From Gammaproteobacteria bacterium (GTDB taxonomy: Bacteria > Pseudomonadota > Gammaproteobacteria > Pseudomonadales > Pseudohongiellaceae), in the NCBI GenBank assembly GCA_018661465.1, contig JABJIC010000002.1, positions 87,771 through 151,770 of the forward strand: a stretch of DNA of 64,000 nucleotides. The letters are read 5' to 3'. The notes beneath the pieces were generated by a model that made no database searches, was not told the origin of the DNA, and saw only the letters and a list, made by a program, of their open reading frames with translations. The translations under genes were made by a program, and so were the position numbers. Of this stretch, positions 62,219-64,000 are shown piece by piece (within the stretch, counting starts at the first letter, position 1; every line of letters starts with the position of its first letter).

Positions 62219-63097
62219 ATGACTAAAACAAACTACAGTGACAAAGCATCCATTGATAAATTGGTGGATTTAATGACCATGTTGAGAGATCAGCAGCATG
62301 GTTGCCCCTGGGATCTTAAGCAAACGATAAAATCTCTCCTGCCTTACACCCTGGAAGAAGCCTATGAAGTTGCAGATGCCATCGAGAGCGATGACATGGT
62401 GGAACTTGAAGACGAGCTGGGTGACTTATTGTTTCAAGTGGTTTTTTATGCGCAAATTGCTAAAGAGCAGGGCTTGTTCAATTTTGATGATGTAGCGGCG
62501 GCAATAACGGATAAGCTGGTTCGCAGACACCCCCATGTTTTTCCTGAAAGAGACGTAAGCCAATTTGGGAAAGAACAAAATATTTCTGCAGAACAGGTGG
62601 TATTGAATTGGGAAGCAATTAAAGCAGAAGAAAAGGAAGAGAAGCGTAAGAAGGGCAGTATTAAAGCTGGTGCTGGTCACTCTCAAAATAAGGATGACAT
62701 ACCTCAAGGTATACTGGATGACGTTCCTCGAGCCTTGCCTGCTATGGAGCGAGCACGTAAGCTGCAAAAACGTGCGGCGGGAGTAGGTTTCGACTGGAAA
62801 GACATTAAACCGGTATTAGATAAACTGAAAGAAGAGATCGCTGAGTTTGAAGAAGCGTTAGCCGCTGAAGATGCCGAACATATAAGTGATGAACTGGGAG
62901 ATATCCTATTCTCGGCCATAAACCTTGCTCGTCACAGCTCGGTTGAACCTGAGCTAGCCCTTCGTTCAGCGAATGCCCGCTTTGTGGATCGTTTTGCATG
63001 GATTGAAGCCGCATTGCGTAAGGAAGGCAAGACAGTGCAAGAGTCCAATCTCGAAGAATTGGATAGCTTATGGAATCTGGCCAAATTAAGTAAGTAA
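62219..63097 (+). CDS. mazG: nucleoside triphosphate pyrophosphohydrolase MazG
   Basis: 292 residues from ATG 62219 (a GTG three codons earlier is possible). Two MazG domains with the acidic metal-binding helices: CPWDLKQTIKSLLPYTLEEAYEVADAIESDDMVELEDELGDLLFQVVFYAQ, and a second set at EEIAEFEEALAAEDAEHISDELGDILFSAINLAR. It hydrolyses NTPs and can lower (p)ppGpp by acting on toxin-linked pools. Genes rlmD and mazG are 45 bp apart, similar to E. coli (with relA between them there). Confidence 0.95.
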   Translation: MTKTNYSDKASIDKLVDLMTMLRDQQHGCPWDLKQTIKSLLPYTLEEAYEVADAIESDDMVELEDELGDLLFQVVFYAQIAKEQGLFNFDDVAAAITDKLVRRHPHVFPERDVSQFGKEQNISAEQVVLNWEAIKAEEKEEKRKKGSIKAGAGHSQNKDDIPQGILDDVPRALPAMERARKLQKRAAGVGFDWKDIKPVLDKLKEEIAEFEEALAAEDAEHISDELGDILFSAINLARHSSVEPELALRSANARFVDRFAWIEAALRKEGKTVQESNLEELDSLWNLAKLSK

Positions 63098-63142
63098 ATC
63101 GCTTTGTGTGCAGTAATTAGCGCATGCAACTGGAAAAGATAG

Positions 63143-63805
<663 letters not shown>

Positions 63806-63862
63806 CTGAACGCTTTAAGTAAAAAAAGAACGTTAATGGATGTATTTTTAAAAAGCCCGGAC

Positions 63863-64000
63863 TGTAGTGGCATAGTTAATTTGGCCACCTAAATAGAGGT
63901 GCTATTATGCATTTCCTACAATTAGGTGACAATATGACACGCAAGAAAAGGCCCAATTTCAGTCCAGAGTTTAAGCTGGAATCAGCCCAGCTGGTTGTTG
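63863..64000 (+). mobile_element. left end of an IS3-family insertion sequence (truncated by the window)
   Basis: From 63863 begins a TGTAGTGGCATAG... sequence with an internal GTGGC/GCCAC inverted repeat (63866-63887 area), the kind of terminal end that starts with TG in IS3 elements, followed ~70 bp later by the transposase orfA. Only the left end is present, so neither the right end nor a target duplication can be seen. The exact boundary is a guess. Confidence 0.6.
63934..64000 (+). CDS. IS3-family transposase OrfA, N-terminus only
   Basis: 22 residues visible: MTRKKRPNFSPEFKLESAQL and two more. This is the classic opening of IS3-group OrfA helix-turn-helix proteins. AGGTGA lies ~6 nt upstream; an in-frame ATG at 63907 would add nine residues. 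The rest is past the right edge. In IS3 elements OrfA and OrfB are joined by a -1 frameshift into the active transposase. Confidence 0.85.
   Translation, partial: MTRKKRPNFSPEFKLESAQLVV

Overview
The window looks like the chromosome of an aerobic, free-living, probably marine gammaproteobacterium. It has moderate GC, an rpoE-rseA-HtrA-lepA-lepB-rnc-era-recO block, ispB next to rplU-rpmA-obgE, suhB next to trmJ, ygfZ next to sdhE-ygfX, an EfpL-type elongation factor, an ETF-ubiquinone oxidoreductase and two TonB-dependent receptors. I cannot assign a genus. Almost everything is housekeeping or core accessory metabolism. There is no CRISPR array and no prophage. The only mobile DNA is the left end of an IS3-type element at the right edge.

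Layout. 1-9.8 kb: a partial CaiB-type CoA-transferase, a tiny DnaJ-like zinc protein, an exported methyltransferase, two tandem TonB-dependent receptor paralogues, ETF-QO, and a duplicated structured element. 9.8-17 kb: acyl-CoA ligase, ispB, the rplU-rpmA and obgE-proB genes, and rpsT with a UUG start. 17-25.9 kb: murJ, a DUF2007 protein, efpL, DAHP synthase, a universal stress protein, an aromatic/aspartate aminotransferase with folD, and glutathione-dependent aldehyde detoxification (frmA, gloA). 26-33 kb: a TSUP permease, a small repeat-built periplasmic protein, a TetR regulator, an acyltransferase, a secreted low-complexity protein, a zinc-ribbon protein, a YdjA nitroreductase and a B12-radical SAM protein. 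33-43.4 kb: a MATE pump, a SuhB homologue with lost catalytic residues, trmJ, ygiQ, a DUF945 protein, a SufR-like regulator divergent from a VOC protein, putP, and an ElaA acetyltransferase. 43.8-47 kb: the most unusual stretch, with a stand-alone ketoacyl synthase III, a seven-helix membrane protein fused to a Fis-type DNA-binding domain, tRNA-Arg(CCU), a pair of structured tandem repeats, and an orphan gene with a structured leader. 47-64 kb: ygfZ, sdhE, ygfX, nadB, the sigma-E operon with a recognisable sigma-E promoter, lepA through recO, cysM, rlmD, mazG, adk, and the IS end.

Best candidates for something undescribed are: (i) the KAS III plus 7TM-Fis pair at 43.8-45.8 kb, which could be a lipid-signal synthase with a membrane-embedded one-component transcription factor; (ii) two copies of an 86-nt element at 8.9-9.15 kb whose only two differences are base-pair partners; (iii) a tandem multi-hairpin element at 46.1-46.26 kb with several compensatory changes; (iv) a syntenic SuhB that has lost the metal-binding residues of inositol monophosphatase. 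All functions are read from sequence and from family knowledge; no searches were run.
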